Shown here: piece by piece, positions 42,624 to 50,907 of the stretch | How positions within the stretch are numbered: the first letter of the stretch is position 1 | How the letters are laid out: the number at the start of each line of letters is the position of its first letter | Source: Haemophilus haemolyticus_M | Lineage (GTDB): Bacteria > Pseudomonadota > Gammaproteobacteria > Enterobacterales > Pasteurellaceae | Assembly (NCBI RefSeq): GCF_003490935.1 | Contig: NZ_QQGD01000004.1 | Coordinates: forward strand, 1 to 64,000 | Length of the DNA stretch: 64,000 nucleotides | Direction: 5' to 3' | Notes under the pieces: generated by a model | The model's input: the letters and a program-made list of their open reading frames with translations, nothing else | Told to the model about the DNA's origin: nothing | Databases searched by the model: none | Program-made: the position numbers and the translations under genes

Positions 42624-43427
42624 ATGAAATTTTCAGTCCTTATGTCCTTATATATTAAGGAAAATCCTCAATTCTTGCGGGAGTGTTTTGAAAGTCTTGT
42701 GGAACAAACTCGTCAAGCAGATGAAATTGTTTTGGTTTTTGATGGTGCAGTAATGCCAGAATTAGAATCTGTTGTGACGGAGTTTGAAACAAAACTGCCA
42801 TTAAAATTAGTTAAATTGCCGCAAAATCGAGGTTTAGGTAAAGCCTTGAACGAAGGTTTATTGCATTGTGCTTATGACTGGGTTTTCCGTATGGATACCG
42901 ATGATATTTGCGTGCCTGATCGTTTTGAAAAACAAGTGGCGTTTATTGAACAACATCCTGAAACCATTATCTTTGGCGGACAAATTGCCGAATTTGGTGA
43001 AAATGTAAATGATATTGTGGCATATCGTAATGTGCCAACGTCGGCTCAAGAAATTATCAAATTTACGCAAAAACGTTGTCCGTTTAATCATATGACGGTG
43101 GCATATCAAAAAATTGCGGTCATTAATTGTGGTGGATATGAAGATCTTCAAGAAGATTATTATTTGTGGATCAAACTTGTTGTACAAGGTTTATATGTGG
43201 CGAATTTGCCTGATATTTTAGTTTATGCGCGAGTAGGAAATGGCATGGTGAGTCGCCGCCGTGGGGTCAATCAAGCCAAAGCAGAATGGCGTTTGTTCAA
43301 ATTAAAATATCGTTTGGGAATTCAAGGATTGTTATCTGGATTATTTACTTTTGTATTGCGTTTTGGTTCTCGTTTATTGCCAACCTCGTTATTGAAAAAC
43401 CTTTATCAAACTTTTTTACGTAAATAG
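42624..43427 (+). CDS. lsgF: LsgF, GT2-family glycosyltransferase
   Basis: This 267-residue enzyme has the GT2 pattern FSVLMSLYIKENPQFLRECF, RQADEIVLVFDGAV, the NRGLGKALNEGL motif and the FRMDTDDICVPDRFEKQVAF metal-binding region, with a QEDYYLWIKLV catalytic base segment. It is the last of the lsg transferases here and is followed after eight bases by the transglycosylase gene, so that gene may share its transcript. Confidence 0.87.
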   Translation: MKFSVLMSLYIKENPQFLRECFESLVEQTRQADEIVLVFDGAVMPELESVVTEFETKLPLKLVKLPQNRGLGKALNEGLLHCAYDWVFRMDTDDICVPDRFEKQVAFIEQHPETIIFGGQIAEFGENVNDIVAYRNVPTSAQEIIKFTQKRCPFNHMTVAYQKIAVINCGGYEDLQEDYYLWIKLVVQGLYVANLPDILVYARVGNGMVSRRRGVNQAKAEWRLFKLKYRLGIQGLLSGLFTFVLRFGSRLLPTSLLKNLYQTFLRK

Positions 43428-43435
43428 GAAATACG

Positions 43436-44536
43436 ATGAAATTGAATATATTATTTAAAATTTCTGCATTATCCACCGCACTTTTTTTAGTTGGCTGTTC
43501 TAGTTCGCCTGATATTAAGCCAGTGGTCAATAGCACCAGTTATACTAAGCAAAGAACGCCAGAAAATTTTAATGATTATGTTCAATTTTTAAAAGGTAAA
43601 GCCGCCGCTGAAGGTGTGTCATTATCGGTATTGAATGCTCAAAATAATATTCTTTATATGCAAAAGGCAGTAGATTTAGATCGTGAACAAGCCGGTAAAA
43701 TTCGTAAAGGAGATCCTAATTCACCTCCAGTGGCTAATCCTAATGGCACGAGCAATTATCTCAATAGAGTGCTAACTCAAAATAAAGTGAATGTCGCGGG
43801 TGAGCGTTATTGGGAAGTGCAAGCCCCATTGCAAAAAGCAAGCCAAAAATATGGTGTTCAACAGGAGTATTTGCTTGCGTTATGGGGAATGGAAAGTAGC
43901 TTCGGGCATTATCAAGGCAAATATGATGTACTTTCTGCAGTGGCAACCTTGGCTTTTGAAGGTCGTAGAGAAAAATTATTTACGAAAGAATTTATCTCAG
44001 CCATGAAAATGCTTGAAAAAGATCATATTCAACGTGAACGTATGTTAGGCTCGTGGGCGGGCGCTATGGGACAAACTCAGTTTATGCCAAGCACTTTCTT
44101 ACGTTATGCGGCTGATGGAAATAATGATGGCGTAAAAGATATTTGGAAAAACCAGTTTGATACTTTTGCTTCTATTGCAAATTATTTGCATACAGTAGGA
44201 TGGGATAACAGTTTGCCTTGGGGCGTAGAGGTGATGCTTACGCAACCTATTGATTTGAGTTATTCTGGTACAGAAAGTAATAAAGCTCGCTCTTTAAAAG
44301 ACTGGCAAGCGATGGGGCTAATTTTAAAAAGCGCCAATCCACAGGAGCAAGCAAAATTAAGTACACTTGAAAATGCTCAGCTTTGGCTAGTTCGCCCTGA
44401 TCGCGAAGCGGGCAGAGCATTTTTAGTTTCAAATAATTTCCGTACTATTTTGGATTGGAATAAATCTAATTATTTTGCGTTGAGTATCGGTATGTTTGCA
44501 GAACAAATTAAAGATAACCTTTTCAAAATATATTGA
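43436..44536 (+). CDS. lytic murein transglycosylase, MltB-like lipoprotein
   Basis: A 366-residue lipoprotein (signal ending LFLVGC, lipobox cysteine at about residue 21) with a GH103 lytic transglycosylase domain. The catalytic glutamate lies in LWGMESSFGHYQGKYDV (about residue 153), followed by the SWAGAMGQTQFMPSTF motif and a calcium-like loop GNNDGVKDIW. Such enzymes cleave the MurNAc-GlcNAc bond to give 1,6-anhydro ends. Its eight-base distance from lsgF suggests read-through. A USS lies over codons 11-15. Confidence 0.87.
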   Translation: MKLNILFKISALSTALFLVGCSSSPDIKPVVNSTSYTKQRTPENFNDYVQFLKGKAAAEGVSLSVLNAQNNILYMQKAVDLDREQAGKIRKGDPNSPPVANPNGTSNYLNRVLTQNKVNVAGERYWEVQAPLQKASQKYGVQQEYLLALWGMESSFGHYQGKYDVLSAVATLAFEGRREKLFTKEFISAMKMLEKDHIQRERMLGSWAGAMGQTQFMPSTFLRYAADGNNDGVKDIWKNQFDTFASIANYLHTVGWDNSLPWGVEVMLTQPIDLSYSGTESNKARSLKDWQAMGLILKSANPQEQAKLSTLENAQLWLVRPDREAGRAFLVSNNFRTILDWNKSNYFALSIGMFAEQIKDNLFKIY

Positions 44537-44567
44537 GAAAAATTAATTATTTTATATAAATAACTTA

Positions 44568-46106
44568 TTAAATGGCTATTTTTTTAATTAATTCAATATG
44601 GCTTTTCATTAATTCATCAACTTCTTTCTTAGATTCAATGTCCAGTAACTGATAACATTTCATAATATATTCATCTATGTTATGTGCATAATTTAGCATT
44701 GTAGGGTACAGAGCTGGGATGTTTTCTTTAAAAAAACTTAATTCTTTATATATATCAACAAAATTCATAAATAAATTTTGTTGGTTAATGACGCTAACAT
44801 ACCTAGTTGTGGAATTTTCATTGTTTCTCCTATACATATAATATATTTTAGGATAGATTGAATATGTTTTAATATGTCTTACTAAATTAAAGCTCCACGG
44901 TATATCTTCATATGTACGTTTTTTAATAAAATAAAGATTATTATTTTTTATAATATCTTTTTTTATTATCTTTGTAACTGGGAAACCAAGATAGATTTCT
45001 TTATTTAATAAATATTGAAAATCCTCATGGAAATTTCCTTTCATATTTCTATACTCTGGACTATGGTAAAGAATTTTATCAGAATAAATAGAAGCTAAAG
45101 GAGTCATTATAATATCAGGATTAGATTCTTGATAAATCATTTCCAGGTCGGATAAGACTTTATCATTATTCCAATAATCATCACTATCTAAAAAAATAAG
45201 ATATTTTCCTCTCGCTAGGTGTATTCCAATATTTCTAGCAACCGATTGACCTTCGTTAGGTTTGCTTATAAAAATAATATTGTTGTATTCTTTTTTATAT
45301 CTATAACAAATATCTGCAGAGTCATCAGCTGAACCGTCGTCAACAAGAATCACTTCATAATCATCAAATTTTTGATTAACGACGGAATTAAGGCACTCAT
45401 CTAAATATTTACTTGTATTATAAATGGGAATAATAATACTAAATAAAGGGTTTTCAGGCATTTTCTTGTATTTGGGTATATGCCCTAATAATTTTTCTGC
45501 TTGTGCAATATGACTAACACTATCAACTAAAGAAATAAAATCAGCAAAATAATCAGCTTTCCAATAAGGCTTTTCTTTTATGGTATATTCAAATAACCTT
45601 CTTGCGATACTTTTACGGATGAGATAAAGTGATGCACCAGAATTATTATAGTTTTCTTTATCTCCATAAACTAATGCATCAATAGTATCTTCCTCTTTAA
45701 ATAAGCTTTCCTGATTATGTGTTGGAAAGTCGCGCTGTAATTTTATTATATTATAAGAAGAATATTTCTTTGCATATTCATTTGCTAATTCAATTGCATT
45801 TGGTACAAGCACAATATCTGCTTCAGCAATGAGAACCATATCATTATCATCGATTAATTGATTTTCTGAAATAGCTTTCCAACATTGAATATGCGACAAT
45901 GTTTGAGTAATTTCCTTAGCTTCAGGCTCTCGATTAAAAATATCTCTAAATTTACTACTATTAAACAATAGTGAATTATCTGAATATAAATCTATAAGTG
46001 TTTGAGAAATGCTTTCTATTTCGATAAAGTCATTTTCATCAATAGATTTATAAAATTGTTCTAGCTTATTTTGATCTTTTTTATTAAATATTACATACTT
46101 TTTCAT
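44568..46106 (-). CDS. GT25-GT2 two-domain glycosyltransferase
   Basis: The 512-residue protein joins two transferase domains. Residues about 1-210 are GT25-like (KYVIFNKKDQNKLEQFYKS, ITQTLSHIQCWKAIS, LIAEADIVLVP as acidic metal motif). Residues about 222-512 are GT2: FSIIIPIYNTSKYLDECLNS, VILVDDGSADDSADICYRY, NEGQSVARNIGIHLARGKYL and the FLDSDDYW DxD site. It is the distal gene of a minus-strand series of five putative transferases downstream of the trimeric autotransporter. It is very AT-rich and has no USS. The fusion suggests two sequential sugar additions by one polypeptide; the acceptor is unknown. Confidence 0.8.
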   Translation of the reverse strand: MKKYVIFNKKDQNKLEQFYKSIDENDFIEIESISQTLIDLYSDNSLLFNSSKFRDIFNREPEAKEITQTLSHIQCWKAISENQLIDDNDMVLIAEADIVLVPNAIELANEYAKKYSSYNIIKLQRDFPTHNQESLFKEEDTIDALVYGDKENYNNSGASLYLIRKSIARRLFEYTIKEKPYWKADYFADFISLVDSVSHIAQAEKLLGHIPKYKKMPENPLFSIIIPIYNTSKYLDECLNSVVNQKFDDYEVILVDDGSADDSADICYRYKKEYNNIIFISKPNEGQSVARNIGIHLARGKYLIFLDSDDYWNNDKVLSDLEMIYQESNPDIIMTPLASIYSDKILYHSPEYRNMKGNFHEDFQYLLNKEIYLGFPVTKIIKKDIIKNNNLYFIKKRTYEDIPWSFNLVRHIKTYSIYPKIYYMYRRNNENSTTRYVSVINQQNLFMNFVDIYKELSFFKENIPALYPTMLNYAHNIDEYIMKCYQLLDIESKKEVDELMKSHIELIKKIAI

Positions 46107-46130
46107 ATTTTATTACTTTAAACCGATAAA

Positions 46131-47369
46131 TTAAACAATCTGTAAACCAGCAAAAAACCATTGGATTCGGTGTTCTTCAACATTTAAATCTTGCGTGTTA
46201 AAACTGATAGTTTTACCTGCTCCTATAATATCTTTATAATAATAATTTTGTTTTGGTGTAAAAATAGCTCCATTATTAATATAGATTCGAGTACATTCGG
46301 GATAAGTTGCAATTCCACTATAAAGCCAATATAAAATTACTGGAGAATCCTGATTATTTATAAAAGAAATAGTACTTTCTCCTGAACATTCAACACATAG
46401 AGCACCTTTCCTAAAAAGGTCACCACTATCAAATTTTATTAAAAGATGTCCGTTGGCTTTTGCATAATTTAGTGATAATTTAGTTTGGCTTTCACTATTA
46501 TTTGTTACTAAACTTTCTCTAATGATATTATAAAGTATATAATTTCCCGTTTGGAAGGCTTTTCCCCTCTCATAAAAATCATCAGGATAAAGCCCATTAA
46601 ACGTAATTAATTTGTCTTCACGATGATTTCTTGTAATATGAAATCCCTCTACTTGCTCATTTTCTATTAGAAAAATATGTTGATGATTTTTTACAAGATG
46701 TTTGACTCCCCAAACAGGCGTACAATTATATTTAATGGGCAGTACACTTACTTTATTTTTATCATAGGAATAGAGATTAATTAATGATGTATCAATACCG
46801 TACCTCATATTAAAATATGAATTTGTATTTAACTGATATTGAACATACTCTTTATAATTTAAAAAAGCCTTTTTACTTCCTAAAACAACACCAACCTGCC
46901 ATACATATCCATTTTTTTCCTCTAACACATCAATTTTTTTATTAAATTCATCAATTTTATCTTCTGAAATAACATCTGTTAGAAAGCTACAACGCCAAGC
47001 ATCATAAGCACAATATAAATTATCTTGATGGATAATCTGATCAAAAACAGTTAGTGTTTGTGAGGGAAACCAAATATCAGCATCATAAAATGCAATTTGC
47101 TCATAAGCATATTTTTCTGCAATATCTGCAACAGAAATATGTCTATCTAAAAGCATTTCACTATAACAATGAGAAGGGGAGAAACAAAAAATATTATTTT
47201 TTTCTAAAACGGCCTTTTTCTCTAGAGAAAGACCGTAATCTAATACACCAATATCACCTTTTTTCTCGGTATAGAAATCTGTTTTTTGTAAACTTAATAT
47301 AAAGGGTAAGAATTGCTCATACCAAATAGTATTATTGTTATCTAATGCTGTTAAAATAATTCTTTTCAT
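46131..47369 (-). CDS. putative GT-A (DxD) glycosyltransferase with C-terminal extra domain
   Basis: A 412-residue protein that I cannot place in a named family with certainty. Residues 1-260 look like a GT-A transferase: RIILTALDNNNTIWYEQFL, then EQIAFYDADIWFPSQTL with a DAD metal motif at about residues 96-98, a CAYDAWRCSFL stretch and NCTPVWGVKH. Residues about 300-412 look beta-rich (YAKANGHLLIKFDSGDLF, ESTISFINNQDSPVILYWLY), perhaps a carbohydrate- or protein-binding domain. Neighbours on both sides are transferases, 25 and 11 bases away, so it is probably part of one operon. Confidence 0.6.
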   Translation of the reverse strand: MKRIILTALDNNNTIWYEQFLPFILSLQKTDFYTEKKGDIGVLDYGLSLEKKAVLEKNNIFCFSPSHCYSEMLLDRHISVADIAEKYAYEQIAFYDADIWFPSQTLTVFDQIIHQDNLYCAYDAWRCSFLTDVISEDKIDEFNKKIDVLEEKNGYVWQVGVVLGSKKAFLNYKEYVQYQLNTNSYFNMRYGIDTSLINLYSYDKNKVSVLPIKYNCTPVWGVKHLVKNHQHIFLIENEQVEGFHITRNHREDKLITFNGLYPDDFYERGKAFQTGNYILYNIIRESLVTNNSESQTKLSLNYAKANGHLLIKFDSGDLFRKGALCVECSGESTISFINNQDSPVILYWLYSGIATYPECTRIYINNGAIFTPKQNYYYKDIIGAGKTISFNTQDLNVEEHRIQWFFAGLQIV

Positions 47370-47379
47370 TTATATTTAC

Positions 47380-48510
47380 CTATTTAAACAACCGTTTTAA
47401 TTCATTTTCATAAATAGCAAGGTTAATAGGATTGTATGGATGCAGCGAAGCTAAATAGTCATTTGCTCTAGCAACATATTCATCATGATGTTTATCATGA
47501 TTTTCAATGACATCAATTAAAACTTTTGCACCATCAAAAGCATCAAATTGATCGTAATAATATCCTACACCTTTAGGTAAAAGTTTAGAATTATGAATAA
47601 ATGGATAGCCTCCATAAAGAGCTTCATTGTAAGCATAATTTAAACCATTTTCCCACTGAGTACTTAAAACTATATCAGTATACTTAGATAAGAAATAAGC
47701 CATATGAAAACGCCCTTCTACTGAGATCTTTCCATTTTTTAATAAGTCTGTTCGTCCAATAAAGTCTCGGAAAGCAGGTCTATCTCTCTTATCATAAGTG
47801 TTACACATAAAAACATGTTCAATGAGTTCTGGTCTTTCTCTGAATGCTTGTTCTGCAATTAGGATATCTATAAAGCAATTTTTAAATATAGAAATGTTTG
47901 GCTCAAATGATGTGATTCGTCTTGTTTTTTTAGAATCATCTTTATTATTTATATAACCAAATGGTTGTGATAAATCTTTTATAGCTTTATCTAAGAATAA
48001 TGGGGACCAAATAAAGGGAATTAAACGTGGTTCTGAACGTTGCATAATTGCAAAATAGGAAGAATTTGTATTCCACATTTGTGGTATAAACCAATGTGAA
48101 TCAAACAGAGTACCATTAAAACTACTTGGTGATGGTTTATTATGTAAAAATGCCTCAACATCATAAATAAAATCATTTCCCATCTTATAGCAAACAATTT
48201 TTCCACTATTCTTTCGAATAATATCTGCGTGACGCTGTTCAATATATAAAGAACCTTCTACTAAAATATCTAGTTCATTAATCTTTTCATCAATTTGATT
48301 AAATTTTAGATTAAGATCTGATAGCATATTCCATTCTTTAGGATCACTTATATTTTCAGGTCCCCAACTTACAAATGTAACATCTTCAACACAATCCAAT
48401 GCATTAAAAAGTTGGTATAAAAAAACCAAATTCTGATGAACACCATTTGACCATACATCTTTATTTTGATGTTCTAAGTTAAATGTAATGCCTATTTTAT
48501 ATTTTTTCAT
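47380..48510 (-). CDS. DUF2827 protein, putative GT-B glycosyltransferase (copy A)
   Basis: The 376-residue protein is the third of three tandem paralogues. It starts KYKIGITFNLEHQNKDVWSN and contains the shared core ITSFEPNISIFKNCFIDILI and STQWENGLNYAYNEALYGGY (about residues 285-304). The latter resembles the donor-binding helix of GT-B enzymes (glutamates around NEALYGGYP). DUF2827 has no established function that I know of. The closest sequence relation is with the other two copies (48518-49651 and 49664-50797). Gaps of 7-12 bases imply one transcript. Confidence 0.75.
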   Translation of the reverse strand: MKKYKIGITFNLEHQNKDVWSNGVHQNLVFLYQLFNALDCVEDVTFVSWGPENISDPKEWNMLSDLNLKFNQIDEKINELDILVEGSLYIEQRHADIIRKNSGKIVCYKMGNDFIYDVEAFLHNKPSPSSFNGTLFDSHWFIPQMWNTNSSYFAIMQRSEPRLIPFIWSPLFLDKAIKDLSQPFGYINNKDDSKKTRRITSFEPNISIFKNCFIDILIAEQAFRERPELIEHVFMCNTYDKRDRPAFRDFIGRTDLLKNGKISVEGRFHMAYFLSKYTDIVLSTQWENGLNYAYNEALYGGYPFIHNSKLLPKGVGYYYDQFDAFDGAKVLIDVIENHDKHHDEYVARANDYLASLHPYNPINLAIYENELKRLFK

Positions 48511-48517
48511 TTTTTTC

Positions 48518-49651
48518 TCACTTAAATAAATGTTTTAATTCTCTTTCATAAATAGCTAAATTTACTGGGTTGTAAGGGTCTAATGAATCTAAATAATCAC
48601 TTGCTTTTTGCATATATTCATCATAATTTTTATCATGATTTTCTATCGCATAAATTAATTTTTTTGCACCATCAAAAGCATCAAATTGATCATAGTAATA
48701 CCCAATGCCTTTTGGAAGCAGGGTAGAATTATGTACTAACGGATATCCTCCATAAAGTGCTTCATTATAAGCATAGTTCAATCCATTCTCCCATTGCGTG
48801 CTGAGGACAATATCCGTATAAATAGATAAGAAATCTGTCATTCTAAAGCGATTTTCTACGCTCATGACTCCATCTTTTACTAGCTCTGTTCTGCCAATAA
48901 AGTTATGGAAAGTATTATGTTCTCTTTTCTCATAGGTATTACACATATAGACGTGTTCAATCAGATCTGGTCTTTCTCTATATGCTTGCTCAGCAATTAA
49001 AATATCAATAAAACTATTTTTAAAAATAGAAATATTGGGTTCGAACGAGGATATTCTACGCTTATGGCTATGTTTATTTATATTACTTAAATAACCAAAA
49101 GATAAATCAGGACGTTGAGCAATTGCAGCTTGGCAAAATAAAGGTTCCCAAATAAAAGGAATTTTAACAGATGGACAATCATGCATAATTGAAAAATAAG
49201 CCGAATTCGTATTCATATTTTGTGGAATAATCCAATTAGCATCAATTTTTGCACCATTGAATTGATGTATAGGAGATTTATCATGTATGGTTGATTCTAT
49301 ATCATAGATATAATCATTTCCCATTTTATAAACAACCGTTTTTCCTCCTCTTTGATGAATTCGATTAGCATAATCAGGTTCAATAGTTAACGTACCTTCA
49401 ATTAAGACATCCAAGTCATCAATAACATCATAAACATAAGCAAAAGATAAATTAAAATCATCAAGCATAAAACCTTTATCAGGTACAGTGATTTTATTCG
49501 GCCCATCACTCACTAAAACAACAGACTCAACACAATCTAAACTTTTTAATAATTTATAGAGAAATATGACATTCTGTCCTGCGCCATTTGCCCAAATATC
49601 TCTTATTTTCCCTTCTAAATTGAATGTAATACCGATCTTATACTTTCTCAT
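48518..49651 (-). CDS. DUF2827 protein, putative GT-B glycosyltransferase (copy B)
   Basis: A 377-residue middle copy of the tandem trio, starting KYKIGITFNLEGKIRDIWAN. It shares long identical stretches with its neighbours (SSFEPNISIFKNSFIDILIA, LIEHVYMCNTYEKR, STQWENGLNYAYNEALYGGY, LLPKGIGYYYDQFDAFDGAK). It differs mainly in the N-terminal half (FVYKMGNDYIYDIE region, CPSVKIPFIWEPLFC), where an acceptor-binding domain would be expected in a GT-B fold. That pattern suggests a common donor and different acceptors. No signal peptide, so it should be cytoplasmic. Confidence 0.75.
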   Translation of the reverse strand: MRKYKIGITFNLEGKIRDIWANGAGQNVIFLYKLLKSLDCVESVVLVSDGPNKITVPDKGFMLDDFNLSFAYVYDVIDDLDVLIEGTLTIEPDYANRIHQRGGKTVVYKMGNDYIYDIESTIHDKSPIHQFNGAKIDANWIIPQNMNTNSAYFSIMHDCPSVKIPFIWEPLFCQAAIAQRPDLSFGYLSNINKHSHKRRISSFEPNISIFKNSFIDILIAEQAYRERPDLIEHVYMCNTYEKREHNTFHNFIGRTELVKDGVMSVENRFRMTDFLSIYTDIVLSTQWENGLNYAYNEALYGGYPLVHNSTLLPKGIGYYYDQFDAFDGAKKLIYAIENHDKNYDEYMQKASDYLDSLDPYNPVNLAIYERELKHLFK

Positions 49652-49663
49652 TTTTTTACTCTT

Positions 49664-50797
49664 TTATTCAAATAAACGCTTTAATTCAAGTTCATAAACC
49701 GCTAAATTTATAGGGTTATGTGGGTGTAAGGAATCTAAATATTCATTTGCACGTTGAACATAAGCATCGTGATATTTATCATGATTTTCAATCACATCAA
49801 TTAATACTCTTGCTCCTTCAAATGCATCAAATTGATTGTAATAATATCCTACGCCTTTAGGTAATAATTTAGAATTGTGAATAAACGGATAGCCTCCGTA
49901 AAGTGCATCATTGTAAGCATAATTTAGCCCATTTTCCCATTGAGTACTTAATACAATATCAGTATATTCTGATAAAAACAAAGGCATTGCAAATCGTTTT
50001 TCGACACTCATCACTCCATCTCGGACCAAATGTGTTCTTCCAATAAAATTGAAAAAAGTAGGGTGATCTTTAATGTCATATGTATTGCACATATAAACAT
50101 GCTCAATAAGATCAGGTTTTTCTCTGTATGCTTGTTCCGCAATTAAAATATCAGTAAAACTATTTTTAAAAATAGATATATTAGGTTCAAAAGAAGATAT
50201 TCGACGAGATTTTTTAGACTTATCTAAATTATTTATATAACCAAATGGTCGATCTAATTCAGCAATTCCTTTATCACAAAAAACTGAAGACCAAATAAAC
50301 GGGATTTGTCGAGATGGACAACGATGCATAATTGAAAAGTACGCCGAATTAGTATTCATATTCTGTGGAATAATCCAATTCGCATCAAACTTAGTACCAT
50401 TAAATATTCTTGTTGCTGATTTATTATGTATTACAGCTTCAATATCATAAATATAATCATTTCCCATTTTATAGCAGATTACCTTCCCATTATTTTTATG
50501 GAGGATATCAGCCTGAGCTGGCTCTATAGTTAAAGTGCCTTCAATCAAAAGATCTAAATCTTCGATAATATCATTAATATGTGAAAATTTAAGGTTTAAA
50601 TTATCCAACATAAAATTTTTATCTGGAGTAGTAATGCCTTCTGGTCCCCAGCAAACAAAAGTTACGTTTTCTACAATATCTAAAGCTTCAAATAATTGAT
50701 ATAAAAAAACTAGATTTTGACTAACTCCATTAGACCAAATATCTCTAATTTGGCTTTCTAAATTAAACGTAATACCTACGTTGTATTTTTTAGACAT
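49664..50797 (-). CDS. DUF2827 protein, putative GT-B glycosyltransferase (copy C)
   Basis: The first copy after the autotransporter gene, 377 residues, starting KKYNVGITFNLESQIRDIWS. It has the same core as copies A and B (SSFEPNISIFKNSFTDILIA, STQWENGLNYAYNDALYGGY, LLPKGVGYYYNQFDAFEGAR); the conserved NEAL glutamate is Asp here (NDAL). It lies 110 bases downstream of the autotransporter stop, across a terminator-like hairpin. Adjacent placement of DUF2827 genes and a YadA-type adhesin is the main argument for a joint function. Confidence 0.75.
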   Translation of the reverse strand: MSKKYNVGITFNLESQIRDIWSNGVSQNLVFLYQLFEALDIVENVTFVCWGPEGITTPDKNFMLDNLNLKFSHINDIIEDLDLLIEGTLTIEPAQADILHKNNGKVICYKMGNDYIYDIEAVIHNKSATRIFNGTKFDANWIIPQNMNTNSAYFSIMHRCPSRQIPFIWSSVFCDKGIAELDRPFGYINNLDKSKKSRRISSFEPNISIFKNSFTDILIAEQAYREKPDLIEHVYMCNTYDIKDHPTFFNFIGRTHLVRDGVMSVEKRFAMPLFLSEYTDIVLSTQWENGLNYAYNDALYGGYPFIHNSKLLPKGVGYYYNQFDAFEGARVLIDVIENHDKYHDAYVQRANEYLDSLHPHNPINLAVYELELKRLFE

Positions 50798-50822
50798 ATT
50801 TTATTCTCAATATTCATATAGT

Positions 50823-50870
50823 AAAAGAGCGGTTATTTTATCAAATAAATGACAAAAATACCGCTCTTTT
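50823..50870 (-). terminator. hairpin between the autotransporter and transferase genes
   Basis: Inverted repeat AAAAGAGCGGT / ACCGCTCTTTT extended inward by ATTTT / AAAAT, with a loop of about 15 bases; the minus-strand side continues TTTTAC. It may terminate or attenuate adhesin transcription before the transferase genes. Its arms are the variant AAGAGCGGT, one base off the USS core. Confidence 0.7.
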
Positions 50871-50907
50871 TCAGTTAATCAACTAATTCAGATTAACTAT
50901 TTAGTTA

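Noticed and set aside
44537..44567. terminator between the transglycosylase and the GT25-GT2 gene
   Set aside because: The 31-base gap is AT-rich but has no clear stem-loop.
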